From DASPWV01 sp046727855 (GTDB lineage Bacteria; Acidobacteriota; Vicinamibacteria; Vicinamibacterales; UBA2999), in assembly GCA_046727855.1 (NCBI GenBank), contig JBKPDL010000110.1, positions 1-54,855 on the forward strand: DNA of 54,855 bases, in the 5' to 3' direction. Every line of letters begins with the position of its first letter. Position 1 is the first letter of the stretch. Under the pieces are notes generated by a model. It did not search any database. It saw only the letters and a program-made list of their open reading frames with translations, and was not told the DNA's origin. The position numbers and the translations under genes were made by a program. Shown here in pieces: positions 1-8,754 of this stretch.

Positions 1-30
1 CAGCGATCAGCAGAAGCGCGCGGCCACGGG
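1..30. other. Window edge, no gene called
   Basis: These 30 bases lie downstream of the aminotransferase stop codon. They are too short to assign to any gene. Confidence 0.5.
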
Positions 31-1368
31 CTAAGTAATCGCGCGATCGACTTGCGTCAAGCCGCGGTCGACGATCGCAAATGCTTCGCCCAGCTCGTCC
101 TCGGTGATGCACAGTGGCGGATTGGTGAAAAACGTGTTCCATCGCACGAACGTGTAGAGACCTTCTTGACGGAAGTACTTACCGAGCGCCTGCATCTCCG
201 GCGACGTCCCGTTGAACGGTGCCATCGGCTCCCTTGTGTTGCGGTCCCGCACGAGTTCGACAATGCCGAACAGCCCGATGTTGCGTACGGCGCCGACTGA
301 CGGGTGCCGGGCGGCAAGATCGTTCAGCAGCCCTGCCATCACTTTGCCCATCCGTGCGGCGCGATCGATCAATCCGTCTTCTTCGTACACCGCGATCGTC
401 GCGAGGGCCGCCGCGCACGCCAGCGTGTGACTGTTGTACGTGAGACCGCCATAGAAGACGGTGTCACGGAAGTGATCGGCGAGCTTTCGCCGCAGGCCGA
501 CGGCGCCGAGCTGCACGTAGGCGCTCGTCAGCCCCTTCGCCATCGTGATGATGTCGGGCACGACGCTCCAGTGCTCGACCGAAAACCACTTGCCCGTGCG
601 GCCAAAGCCGGCCATCACTTCGTCCGCGATCATCACGATGCCGTACTTGTCGCAGAGCGCCCGCACACCCTGCATGTATCCGTCTGGTGGTATCAGGATC
701 CCGTTTGTTCCGGTAACCGGCTCGAGGATGAACCCCGCGATCGTGTTCGCGCCTTCGAGCTCGATGATCTCCTCGAGCTCGGCGAGGGCATCTGCGGCGT
801 TGTCCCACCCACGCTGGACGCCGTGATACGGATCGCGCACGTGCACCACGCCTGGTATGCCAGGTTCGGCCGCCCAGCGGCGCGGATCGCCGGTCAACGT
901 AATCGCGCCCGCGGTGCCGCCGTGATACGAGCGGTAGCGGGCGAGAATCTTATGGCGTCCCGTATACCAGCGGGCCACCTTGATCGCGTTTTCATTCGCT
1001 TCGGCGCCGCCGTTGGTGAAGAAGAAGCAGTCGACGTCGCCCGGCGTGATCTCAGCCAGCTTCGCGCCCAGTCGAGCGCGCGGCTCTGTGGCCATGAAGG
1101 GATTGGCGTAGGCGAGCGTAGCCGCCTGCTCCTGGATGGCGCGAATGACGCGCTCGTCGCCGTGGCCGATGTTGACGCACATCAACTGGCTGTTGAAGTC
1201 GATGTAGCGCTTGCCTTCGGGCGTCCAGAAGTAGATGCCCTTGGCACGCGCGACGGGAATCGGATCGACTTTGGATTGCGCCGACCATTCGAAGATGGTG
1301 TGTTTGCGCGAGAGGGCGACGATTTCTTCGCCGCTCATTGATGGGGTTTTCGTAGTAGCCATATTCAT
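31..1368 (-). CDS. Class III PLP-dependent aminotransferase (beta-alanine/omega-amino acid type)
   Basis: This 445-aa protein is a full-length class III (omega) aminotransferase. Near residue 120 it has the GGAEANENAIK stretch, near 149 the YHGGTAG phosphate/PLP region, at about 249-250 the IADE acidic residue that contacts the PLP ring nitrogen, and at 278 the Schiff-base lysine in MAKGLTSA. Family knowledge: such enzymes move the amino group of omega-amino acids such as beta-alanine to pyruvate or 2-oxoglutarate. Here it lies downstream of dihydropyrimidinase and methylmalonate-semialdehyde dehydrogenase on the same strand. The likely role, by inference, is beta-alanine to malonate semialdehyde, the last amino-group step of reductive uracil breakdown. 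ATG codons at 1368 and 1362 are both possible starts. A GCGGACC palindrome separates it from hydA, so the exact substrate and cotranscription are unproven. Confidence 0.88.
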   Translation of the reverse strand: MNMATTKTPSMSGEEIVALSRKHTIFEWSAQSKVDPIPVARAKGIYFWTPEGKRYIDFNSQLMCVNIGHGDERVIRAIQEQAATLAYANPFMATEPRARLGAKLAEITPGDVDCFFFTNGGAEANENAIKVARWYTGRHKILARYRSYHGGTAGAITLTGDPRRWAAEPGIPGVVHVRDPYHGVQRGWDNAADALAELEEIIELEGANTIAGFILEPVTGTNGILIPPDGYMQGVRALCDKYGIVMIADEVMAGFGRTGKWFSVEHWSVVPDIITMAKGLTSAYVQLGAVGLRRKLADHFRDTVFYGGLTYNSHTLACAAALATIAVYEEDGLIDRAARMGKVMAGLLNDLAARHPSVGAVRNIGLFGIVELVRDRNTREPMAPFNGTSPEMQALGKYFRQEGLYTFVRWNTFFTNPPLCITEDELGEAFAIVDRGLTQVDRAIT

Positions 1369-1382
1369 TTGCGGCTATCGTC

Positions 1383-1400
1383 GCGGACCTTTAGGTCCGC
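1383..1400. repeat. REP-like palindrome GCGGACCTTTAGGTCCGC
   Basis: This is an 18-bp perfect palindrome between the hydA stop and the aminotransferase start. The same sequence, varying only at the two central bases, recurs at 9661, 30399, 41303, 49195 and 50682. It could form a hairpin in the transcript, but no T-run follows on either strand. Confidence 0.85.
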
Positions 1401-1402
1401 GA

Positions 1403-2779
1403 TCACACGCGCGCGCTGCGCTTGATAAACGAACCCGCGCCGGCGCGTCCTGTGAACCTCCCGTTTTCAACGATGACCTTGCCGCGCGAGATCACCGTTT
1501 CGCTGACGCCGTATACTTCACGCCCCTCGTACGGGTTGTAGTCCACTTTCATGTGCAGCGTCTTGACCGACAACTTCTGCTTCTTCGCCGGATTGAAGAT
1601 GACGATGTCCGCGTCCGACCCTGGCGCGAGGGTGCCCTTACGAGGGAACAGACCGAAAATCCTGGCCGGCGATGTCGACGTGAGCTCCACCCATCGATTG
1701 AGTGAGATCCGTCCCGTGCGCACGCCGCCGTCGTACACGAGACTCATGCGCGTTTCGATGCCGGGCGCGCCGTTTGGAATCTTCGAGAAGTCGTGTTCGC
1801 CGAGCACCTTCTGCTCTTTCATGCAGAACGGGCAGTGATCCGTTGAGATCGCCTGAAGATCGTTGAACGCGAGCCCGCGCCAGAGTCGATCCTGCGTCGC
1901 GCGCGGCCGCAGCGGCGGGCTCATCACGTACTTGGCGCCGTTGAATCCAGGCTCTTCGTAGTTGTCAGAGGAGAGGAATAGGTACTGCGGGCAGGTTTCC
2001 GCGAACGCGGGCAATCCGCGATCGCGCGCGTCGGTCACTATGTCGAGCGCCTCGGCGGCAGAGAGGTGGACGATGTAAACAGGCACATCGGCGATCTCGG
2101 CCAGGGCGATGGCGCGATGTGTCGCTTCGCCTTCCGCGCGCGCGGGTCGGGTGAGCGCATGATACTTCGGCGCCGTCTTGCCTTCGGCCAGCGCTTTCTG
2201 CACCAGCACGTCGATCACACCGCCGTTTTCCGCGTGCATGCAGATGGTGCCGCCGTTCTTCCCCGTCCGCATCATCGCCCTGAAGATCGACGCGTCGTCG
2301 AGCATGAACACGCCTGGGTAGGCCATGAACAGCTTGAACGACGTCACGCCCTGGCGCACGAGCGCGTCCATCTCATGCTCGATCTGGTCGTTCACCTCCG
2401 TCATGATCATGTGGAAACCGTAGTCGATGGCGGCTTTGCCATCCGCCTTCCTCATCCACGTTTCCCATGCGTGATGCAGGGTCTGGCCGCGGTACTGAAT
2501 GGCGAAATCGATGATCGCCGTCGTGCCGCCAAACGCCGCCGCAATCGTGCCCGACTCGAAGTCGTCGGCCGACGTGGTTCCGCCGAAGGGCATGTCGAGA
2601 TGCGTGTGGCAATCGATTCCGCCAGGAATGACGTAGCGATCGGCCGCGTCGATCACACGGTCAGCTTTCATCGGCAATCCCGATCCCACTGCGGTGACTG
2701 TATCCTCCTCGATGAATACGTCTCCGGTGTAGAAATCCGCGGCCGTGATCACGAGGCCGTTCTTTATCAGCAGGCTCAC
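1403..2779 (-). CDS. hydA: Dihydropyrimidinase (D-hydantoinase family)
   Basis: This is a 458-aa cyclic amidohydrolase that opens the dihydrouracil or dihydrothymine ring to the N-carbamoyl-beta-amino acid. The binuclear metal site is complete: HTH at residues 58-60, the carboxylated Lys 149 in GVTSFKLF, His 182 (CMHAENG), His 238 (IVHLSA) and Asp 314 (STDHCPF). I chose the GTG at 2779 because homology begins at SLLIKNG and a GGAG lies about 8 nt upstream. An upstream ATG at 2800 would add seven unrelated residues read from a repeat. It sits between mmsA and the aminotransferase on the same strand, as expected for pyrimidine catabolism. Its 5' end abuts a CCAAATCTCCAG repeat, so the ribosome-binding site is formed by repeat sequence. 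Confidence 0.93.
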   Translation of the reverse strand: MSLLIKNGLVITAADFYTGDVFIEEDTVTAVGSGLPMKADRVIDAADRYVIPGGIDCHTHLDMPFGGTTSADDFESGTIAAAFGGTTAIIDFAIQYRGQTLHHAWETWMRKADGKAAIDYGFHMIMTEVNDQIEHEMDALVRQGVTSFKLFMAYPGVFMLDDASIFRAMMRTGKNGGTICMHAENGGVIDVLVQKALAEGKTAPKYHALTRPARAEGEATHRAIALAEIADVPVYIVHLSAAEALDIVTDARDRGLPAFAETCPQYLFLSSDNYEEPGFNGAKYVMSPPLRPRATQDRLWRGLAFNDLQAISTDHCPFCMKEQKVLGEHDFSKIPNGAPGIETRMSLVYDGGVRTGRISLNRWVELTSTSPARIFGLFPRKGTLAPGSDADIVIFNPAKKQKLSVKTLHMKVDYNPYEGREVYGVSETVISRGKVIVENGRFTGRAGAGSFIKRSARV

Positions 2780-2890
2780 TCCAAATCTCCAGCTCTCCAA
2801 ATCTCCAGATGCGGACGCGCGTGCGCGTCAGAATTCGCGCGCGATAGGCTCCCGCTCTCCAAATCTCCAGCTTCGGACGCGCCGTTGGCG
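2780..2890. repeat. CCAAATCTCCAG repeat block with a degenerate copy of the mmsA 3' end
   Basis: The mmsA-hydA gap contains three copies of CCAAATCTCCAG. A unit of about 58 bp (CTCTCCAAATCTCCAG, then GGACGCGC, then GCGTCAGAA) is present twice in tandem. The second copy runs into the last codons of mmsA. The same 12-mer recurs in the array at 53162-53290, about 50 kb away. Confidence 0.7.
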
Positions 2891-4363
2891 TCAGAACCAG
2901 CGCGAGATTGTGACTTTGCGATCGGTATAGAACTCGAACGCGTCGCGGCCGTGCACCTTCAGGTCGCCAAAGAAGCTGTCGCGCGCGCCGCCGAACGGGA
3001 AGTATGCCATCGGGGCGGCGACGCCGATGTTGACACCGACCATCGAGGCGGTGGCGCGGTGCGCGAATTCGCGCGCCGCTTTTCCGCTCGACGTGAAGAT
3101 CGACGTCGCGTTCGCGTTGGGATGACCCTCCATGATGCGGAACGCTTCATCCAAATCCTTGACGCCGCGCACCGCGGCCACCGGTCCAAAGATTTCTTCG
3201 CGCCCAATCGCCATGTCCGGCGACACGTCATCGAACACTGTCGGGCCCACGAAAAATCCGTTCTCGCGCCCTTCGACCTTGCCCTGGCGGCCGTCGAGCA
3301 CGAGGTTGGCGCCTTCGTGCACGCCCTTGTCGATGTACTTCAACACGCGATCGCGATGCGTGCCGCTGATGACCGGCCCCATCGTCACGCCCGGCTCGAG
3401 CCCGTCGCCCACCTTCAGCGAACGTGCCGCTTCGACCAATCGGTCGCGCGCTTCCTTGTGTGCCTGCCCAACGGGGAGCAGCACGCTGCCGGCCAGGCAG
3501 CGCTCTCCGGCGCATCCGTAGAACGACTCCGTAATCACCGGAATGCTGCGCTCGAAATCAGCATCCGGCATCACGACGATGAAATTCTTCGCACCACCCA
3601 GCGCCTGGACGCGCTTACCGGCGTGGGTGCCGCGCTGATACACAAACTTGGCGACCGGCGTCGATCCGACAAACGATACGGCGCGAATGCCAGGGTGGTC
3701 GCAAATGGCTTCCACCACTTCACGCCCGCCGTTGACAAGATTGACGACTCCGGGAGGGAGGTCGCACTGCTGCAGCAGCTCCACGATGCGCTTCTGCGAG
3801 AGCGGCACTTGTTCTGACGGCTTCAGGATGAACGTATTGCCGCAGACGACCGCAAACGGCATGAACCAGAGCGGCACCATGGCGGGGAAGTTGAACGGCG
3901 CAATCGCCGCGCACACGCCGATTGGCTGCCGCACCGCGCTGCAATCGATCCCCGGCGCCACATTCTCGAGGCCGTATCCCATGAGCATCGACGGCGCGCC
4001 GCAGGCAACTTCGACGCACTCGATGCCGCGCCGCACGCTGCCGCGCGCTTCGTCGAGCGTCTTGCCATGCTCCGTGGTCACGATGCGCGCGATCTCGTCG
4101 AAATGCGCTTCGAGCAGCTGCTTGAACTTGAACATCGACTGGATGCGCTTCACGGGCGGCGTTTCGCTCCATCCCGGAAACGCGCTGGCAGCGCCCGCCA
4201 CTGCGGCATCGACATCCTCGCGCGTCGACAGCGGCGTCCGCGCGATCACCTCGCCGCGGGCAGGATTGTGCACATCGACGAAATCGCTCGTTTTCGAGGA
4301 GGTCCAGCGGCCTCCGATGTAGTTGGGGACGATTTCGGTCGCGATTTGGTGTTGTGTTGCCAT
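2891..4363 (-). CDS. mmsA: Methylmalonate/malonate-semialdehyde dehydrogenase (CoA-acylating)
   Basis: This 490-aa protein has the length and sequence of CoA-acylating MMSDH. It carries Asn 158 in APFNFPAM and the catalytic Cys 289 in GERCLAGS. It has ALGGAKN at about 254-260, where ordinary aldehyde dehydrogenases have the general-base Glu; loss of that Glu is the hallmark of this CoA-dependent branch. The enzyme oxidises malonate semialdehyde to acetyl-CoA, or methylmalonate semialdehyde to propionyl-CoA, with NAD+ and CoA. In this cluster it would finish uracil and thymine degradation; valine or inositol catabolism are the alternatives. It is divergent from preA across only 35 bp, so their promoters must overlap. 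Its last codons lie in a duplicated repeat. Confidence 0.93.
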   Translation of the reverse strand: MATQHQIATEIVPNYIGGRWTSSKTSDFVDVHNPARGEVIARTPLSTREDVDAAVAGAASAFPGWSETPPVKRIQSMFKFKQLLEAHFDEIARIVTTEHGKTLDEARGSVRRGIECVEVACGAPSMLMGYGLENVAPGIDCSAVRQPIGVCAAIAPFNFPAMVPLWFMPFAVVCGNTFILKPSEQVPLSQKRIVELLQQCDLPPGVVNLVNGGREVVEAICDHPGIRAVSFVGSTPVAKFVYQRGTHAGKRVQALGGAKNFIVVMPDADFERSIPVITESFYGCAGERCLAGSVLLPVGQAHKEARDRLVEAARSLKVGDGLEPGVTMGPVISGTHRDRVLKYIDKGVHEGANLVLDGRQGKVEGRENGFFVGPTVFDDVSPDMAIGREEIFGPVAAVRGVKDLDEAFRIMEGHPNANATSIFTSSGKAAREFAHRATASMVGVNIGVAAPMAYFPFGGARDSFFGDLKVHGRDAFEFYTDRKVTISRWF

Positions 4364-4398
4364 GATTCGGCCACTATATATCTCTTCGAGGAACCGCC
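4364..4398. promoter_or_regulatory. 35-bp divergent intergenic region, mmsA/preA
   Basis: Only 35 bp separate the two divergent start codons. The segment contains an AT-rich CTATATATCT core in otherwise GC-rich DNA, and a GAGGA about 8 nt before the preA ATG. Any promoters must overlap each other or lie inside the opposite gene. This layout suits coordinate control of both arms of the pathway, but no operator is recognisable. Confidence 0.4.
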
Positions 4399-5499
4399 AT
4401 GTCCAAGACGCTCCAGGTCACCTTTACCGGGTTGAGCTTTGAGAACCCGTTTCTGCTGTCGTCGGCGCCGCCCACCGAGTCGGACACCAACATCATGCGC
4501 GCCTTCGACGCGGGCTGGGCTGGCGTGGTGACCAAAACGATCGGGCTTCATCCCGTCGTCAACGTCGATGGTCCGAAGACCAAGTTCCTGCGATCCACGA
4601 TGGACGGCAAGCTGTCGATGCAGAAGAAGGCTGACACGACGCTGATGGCGTCGTGGAACTGGGAGCTCATTTCGGACAAACCGCTCGACTGGTGGGTGCC
4701 GCGCATCTCACGGATCAAAAAGGCGTATCCGGATCGGATTCTGGTCGCCTCGATCATGGCCGGCTCCGGCAGCGACGAAGAGGTGCGGAACTGGCAAAGG
4801 CTGGCAACGGCGTGCCAGGACGAAGGCGCCGACGCGCTCGAGTTGAACCTTTCATGTCCACACATGGACCGCAAGGACATGGGATCGAACATCGGCAAAG
4901 ACCAGGAGCAGATCTCGATCGTGGCGCAAGTCGTGAAAGAGGTGGCGAAGATCCCGGTGTGGGCCAAGCTGACGCCGTCCACGACGGAGATTGTCGTGGA
5001 GGCGGGCGGGGCGTTTCTCGGCGGCGCGGATGCGGTGGTGTCGTCGAACACGTTTCCTTCGCTGCCGCTCATCGACGGCGAATCGCTCGAGTTCGAGATG
5101 AACGTGGACGGCCTCGTATCGAGCGGCGGCCTCGGCGGTCCCGCCATCCTGCCGCTCTCGCTGGCGAAGATGGCTCAGATGACGCAGACGTTTCCTGATC
5201 GCGAGTTCTCCGGCATCGGGGGCATTTCGACGTTTGCGCATGCGCTCAACTACTTCCTGCTCGGTTGTGGCACGGTGCAGGTCTGTACCGCGGCGATGCT
5301 CGATCACGCCATCGGGCCCAACGTCGTCAAAGCGCTGATTGCAGGCTTCGAAGCGTTCCTCGATCGTCATGCCGACAAAGGCTGGACGTCGCTGGAGGAT
5401 TTTCGCGGCCTGCGGCGCGATCGGGTCGTGCCGCATTCGCAGATCCGGCGGCCGGATACGAAGGAGTATCACGGAGGTCATGCGGCCGCCCGCGCCTGA
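4399..5499 (+). CDS. preA: PreA-type dihydropyrimidine dehydrogenase catalytic subunit lacking the C-terminal 4Fe-4S domain
   Basis: This 366-aa protein has the FMN-binding, dihydroorotate-dehydrogenase-like TIM barrel of dihydropyrimidine dehydrogenase. FENPFLLSSAPP lies near residue 14, GVVTKTIG near 42, the LNLSCPH active-site strand at 149-155, AKLTP in the middle and SGIGGIST near the phosphate site. It reduces uracil or thymine to the dihydro form, the first step before hydA. The usual PreA continues with two CxxCxxC 4Fe-4S clusters that pass electrons from the PreT subunit. Here the protein stops soon after HSQIRRPDTKEYHGG, and no preT is present in the window. The electron source is therefore unclear. 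It overlaps the transporter start by 20 bp, suggesting an operon. Confidence 0.85.
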   Translation: MSKTLQVTFTGLSFENPFLLSSAPPTESDTNIMRAFDAGWAGVVTKTIGLHPVVNVDGPKTKFLRSTMDGKLSMQKKADTTLMASWNWELISDKPLDWWVPRISRIKKAYPDRILVASIMAGSGSDEEVRNWQRLATACQDEGADALELNLSCPHMDRKDMGSNIGKDQEQISIVAQVVKEVAKIPVWAKLTPSTTEIVVEAGGAFLGGADAVVSSNTFPSLPLIDGESLEFEMNVDGLVSSGGLGGPAILPLSLAKMAQMTQTFPDREFSGIGGISTFAHALNYFLLGCGTVQVCTAAMLDHAIGPNVVKALIAGFEAFLDRHADKGWTSLEDFRGLRRDRVVPHSQIRRPDTKEYHGGHAAARA

Positions 5500-6949
5500 G
5501 ATCGTCGAAGCGGGCATCGACCTTTCCGGCAGTCCGCTTTGGAATCCCGATCTCGCGCCTACGCCGCTCGCGCGCCGGACCTGGACCACCTACAACATCG
5601 CCGCGCTCTGGATCGGGATGAGCGTGGTGATCACCACCTACACGCTCGCGTCCGGGATCATGCAGCAGGGTATGACCTGGTGGCAGGCGATGCTGACGAT
5701 CTTTCTTGGCAACGCGATTGTGCTCGTCCCGATGGTGTTGAACGCCCATGCCGGTACAAAGTACGGGGTCTCGTTTCCTGTGCTCTGCCGCGCGGCGTTC
5801 GGCGTCAAGGGTGCGAACGTGCCCGCGCTTCTTCGCGCGATGGTGGCGTGTGGCTGGTTCGGCATTCAGACGTGGATTGGCGGCCTCGCGCTGCACGAGC
5901 TGATTGCGGCGGCATGGCCTGGTTGGCGCGCGGTGCCTGCCAACATCTGGATCGCGTTTGCGGTGTTCTGGATCGTGCAGGTCGTGATCATTCTTCGCGG
6001 TCTCGAAGGCATCAAACTGCTGGAGAGCTGGTCGGCTCCCTTGCTGCTGGGCGGTGGCGCGGCGCTGCTGGTGTGGGCGATCAACGCCGGTGGCGGTCTC
6101 ACCCGAGTACTCAGCGAATCGTCGCGCCTGCAGCAGGCGCACGCGTCGTTCTGGACACTCTTTCCCGCAGCGCTGACGGCCAACGTTGGCTACTGGGCGA
6201 CATTGAGCCTCAACATTCCGGACTTCACGCGCTACGCCAGGAGCCAGCGATCGCAAATGCTTGGACAGGCGTTCGGGTTGCCAACAACGATGACGGCCTT
6301 CGCGTTCATCGGCGTCGCCGTCACGAGCGCAACGATCGTGGTCTTTGGAGAAGCGGTATGGGATCCGGTGGCGCTGCTTGCGCGCATCGGAACGCCGGCG
6401 GTGATCATCGCCGGCGCGGTCATCGTCCTCGCCGCGCAGCTGACGACCAACATGGCGGCAAACGTCGTCTCACCGGCAAACGACTTTTCGAGCCTCGCGC
6501 CCAAGCGTGTCAGCTATATCGCCGGCGGCCTGATCACCGCCGTGATCGGCATCCTGATGATGCCGTGGAAGCTCTATGCCGATGCCGCCGCGTACATCTT
6601 CACCTGGCTGATCGGCTATTCGAGTCTGATGGGCGCGATCGGCGGCATTCTGATTGCCGACTATTGGATACTCCGGCGGCGGCACCTGTCGGTCGTCGAT
6701 CTCTTTGCTTTGGACGGCCGCTATCGGTATCAGAATGGCGTGAACAGGCGCGCGATGATCGTGCTGGTTGCCGCGATCGCGCCGGTTGTGCCTGGCTTCG
6801 TCAGAGCCGCGACCAGGCCGGGGGGACAGGTTGCCAATCCGACGCTGTTCGATGAGCTCTACACGCACGCGTGGTTTGTCACGTTCGGGTTGAGCTTTGT
6901 GCTGTATCTCGCGCTGATGCGGGGCGAGCGCGGCGCGCGCAGGCCGTGA
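5480..6949 (+). CDS. NCS1-family nucleobase:cation symporter (uracil/allantoin/hydantoin permease type)
   Basis: This is a 489-aa integral membrane protein with about 12 hydrophobic segments. Its N-terminus, including NPDLAPTPLARRTWTTYN, and the following IAALWIGMSV are typical of NCS1 permeases for uracil, allantoin or benzyl-hydantoin. I chose the ATG at 5480, inside the end of preA, because a GGAGG lies 3-7 nt upstream and the family N-terminus starts there. A longer in-frame opening from 5339 is antifamily sequence within preA. The 20-bp overlap with preA indicates translational coupling. Together they suggest import of the pyrimidine that the cluster degrades. The substrate is inferred from context. 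Confidence 0.9.
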   Translation: MRPPAPEIVEAGIDLSGSPLWNPDLAPTPLARRTWTTYNIAALWIGMSVVITTYTLASGIMQQGMTWWQAMLTIFLGNAIVLVPMVLNAHAGTKYGVSFPVLCRAAFGVKGANVPALLRAMVACGWFGIQTWIGGLALHELIAAAWPGWRAVPANIWIAFAVFWIVQVVIILRGLEGIKLLESWSAPLLLGGGAALLVWAINAGGGLTRVLSESSRLQQAHASFWTLFPAALTANVGYWATLSLNIPDFTRYARSQRSQMLGQAFGLPTTMTAFAFIGVAVTSATIVVFGEAVWDPVALLARIGTPAVIIAGAVIVLAAQLTTNMAANVVSPANDFSSLAPKRVSYIAGGLITAVIGILMMPWKLYADAAAYIFTWLIGYSSLMGAIGGILIADYWILRRRHLSVVDLFALDGRYRYQNGVNRRAMIVLVAAIAPVVPGFVRAATRPGGQVANPTLFDELYTHAWFVTFGLSFVLYLALMRGERGARRP

Positions 6950-8754
6950 AGCGATACGTCGCTTTCCTTCGTGCCATCAACGTTGGCGGCCATGTCGTCA
7001 AGATGGACGCGCTGCGCAGGATTTTCGAGGGCATGGGCCTGGCCAACGTCAAAACGTTCATCAACAGCGGCAACGTTGCCTTCGATTCGGCAACAACCAG
7101 TCCGCAGGCGCTCGAGGAGAAGATTTCGCGCGAGCTTCGCAAGGCGCTCGGCTACGACGTCGCGGTGTTTATTCGCTCAGTGTCGGAAGTTACTGCGATC
7201 GCTGAGCACGCGCCCTTCGCTTCGGGGCAGCTGAAAGACGGGGCGCTGTTTGTCGGCATGCTTCCAGAGCCGCTGGGCGCGGGCGACAAGAAGACGATTG
7301 CCTCGCTCGAAACGCCCGTCGATAAGCTGCGTGTGCACAAGCGCGAGGTCTACTGGTACGCGGCAAAGAATTTCCGCGAAGCGCTGTTCTCGCCGGCGCG
7401 AATGGAGAAGCTGCTCGGAAAGCCAGCGACCTTCCGGAACATCAACACGATTCGGAGAATCGCGGCGCTCGTCGCCAAGCCATGCCTGGTCCTCATGTTG
7501 ATGGTGCCGCAGCAGCAGATGCCGCAGCTGCCGACCCTTCAGCCCAGCGGCGTCATCTCCTACCGTGTCGCGCTCATTCGCGACTGGACCAACGCGGTCC
7601 TGCAACACACCCCCGGCGAAGACGATGAGGCACTGTCGGTGGTGCGCCGCTGGAGCGCCGACGATCTGCGCGATGCCTGGCTTGGTGTCAATGTACTTGT
7701 GGCGCTGCTGGCGAATCCGACGCAGAAATTCTTTTCAGCCCCCCAGTGGGGCCGGCAGATTCCGATCACCGTCACCCGTCATGATGTCGTGTTGCTCGCC
7801 GGCCGGGCAGAGGAGCTGCGTCGCACGCCGGGCCACGCCGAGTTTCTGAAACGCGCGGCTGTTCTGCACGGCGACTTGGCGCTGAACTTTGGTCCAGATC
7901 CGCCGCCGGCCCCGTTCAATATGTCGTTCCTGATTCCGCTTCGCACGTTTGTGAAGACGTCCGACGGCACGCAGGACAGTCTTTACAGCGGCGACGTGAA
8001 CTGGGAGTTCGCGCGCATCCTGCTCGACGGTGTGCCTGATGTCAAACAGGACGCCGACGTGCGGCAATGGTATCGCGCGAGCCTTTCATACATGTTGCTC
8101 GTCGAGCATCTCGACAACCCGCACTTCGCTCACGCGCTCAGACTGTTTGTCGATGCGGCGGAAGTACTGTTCCTCAACGGCTGCCTGCATGAGTCGCTGG
8201 CAAACCCGCGTGTGCAGCGCGTGGTGCAGGAAATCCGGCTTCCGCCCAATACGACGCTGGACGTTGGATCGGAATCGTGGGAGCTGCGGCAGGCAGAGAG
8301 CCTGTTTGGCCGCGCCCTTGACGTGAATCCCGCGCATATCGAGGCGCGACTCCGCCACGGACGCACGCTTGCGCGTCTCGGTCGCCACGCCGACGCCGCG
8401 TCCCAGCTGCGTCAAGCGCTCGACGGCGCCAGGGAAACGCTACTGGAGTATTACTCCGCACTGTTTCTCGGCGCCGAACTCGAGGCCCTCGATCAGTTTG
8501 TCGAGGCACGTACCGCGTACCAACGGGCCGCAAATCTGTTTCCCAACGCGCGGGCGCCTCGCCTTGCGCTAAGTCAATTGACGCATCGCTCCGGCGACCG
8601 TGCCGCGGCGAAGGCGGAGCTCGCAGCCGTGTTACGGCCGTATCAGACCGATCTGGACGACGATCCGTGGTGGACGTATCAGCTCACATGTGGGCGCGGT
8701 GCGAGCGATTTGATGGACGACGTGTATCGATCCGTGAGTGGTGTGTCACGATGA
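6946..8754 (+). CDS. DUF1697 domain fused to a TPR-containing protein of unknown function
   Basis: This 602-aa protein starts at a GTG that overlaps the transporter TGA by 4 bp (GTGA). Residues 1-180 are a complete DUF1697 domain: YVAFLRAINVGG at the start, then TFINSGNVAF, and ending TFRNINTIRRIAA. Stand-alone DUF1697 proteins end here. No stop follows, and the frame continues into a 420-residue region with TPR-like helices near 445-560 (EARLRHGRTLARLG and similar). That half starts near an internal ATG at 7495 and is coupled to the VWFA gene by an ATGA overlap. Either this is a true fusion, or a lost stop has joined two genes; the sequence cannot decide. The function of both halves is unknown. 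Confidence 0.75.
   Translation: MKRYVAFLRAINVGGHVVKMDALRRIFEGMGLANVKTFINSGNVAFDSATTSPQALEEKISRELRKALGYDVAVFIRSVSEVTAIAEHAPFASGQLKDGALFVGMLPEPLGAGDKKTIASLETPVDKLRVHKREVYWYAAKNFREALFSPARMEKLLGKPATFRNINTIRRIAALVAKPCLVLMLMVPQQQMPQLPTLQPSGVISYRVALIRDWTNAVLQHTPGEDDEALSVVRRWSADDLRDAWLGVNVLVALLANPTQKFFSAPQWGRQIPITVTRHDVVLLAGRAEELRRTPGHAEFLKRAAVLHGDLALNFGPDPPPAPFNMSFLIPLRTFVKTSDGTQDSLYSGDVNWEFARILLDGVPDVKQDADVRQWYRASLSYMLLVEHLDNPHFAHALRLFVDAAEVLFLNGCLHESLANPRVQRVVQEIRLPPNTTLDVGSESWELRQAESLFGRALDVNPAHIEARLRHGRTLARLGRHADAASQLRQALDGARETLLEYYSALFLGAELEALDQFVEARTAYQRAANLFPNARAPRLALSQLTHRSGDRAAAKAELAAVLRPYQTDLDDDPWWTYQLTCGRGASDLMDDVYRSVSGVSR

Noticed and set aside
304..1341. Long plus-strand frame of 345 codons opposite the aminotransferase
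   Set aside because: It is an antisense shadow caused by high GC at third positions; the minus-strand aminotransferase is unmistakable. The same holds for long antisense frames over mmsA-hydA, the Rieske gene, the kinase and the FAD oxidoreductases.
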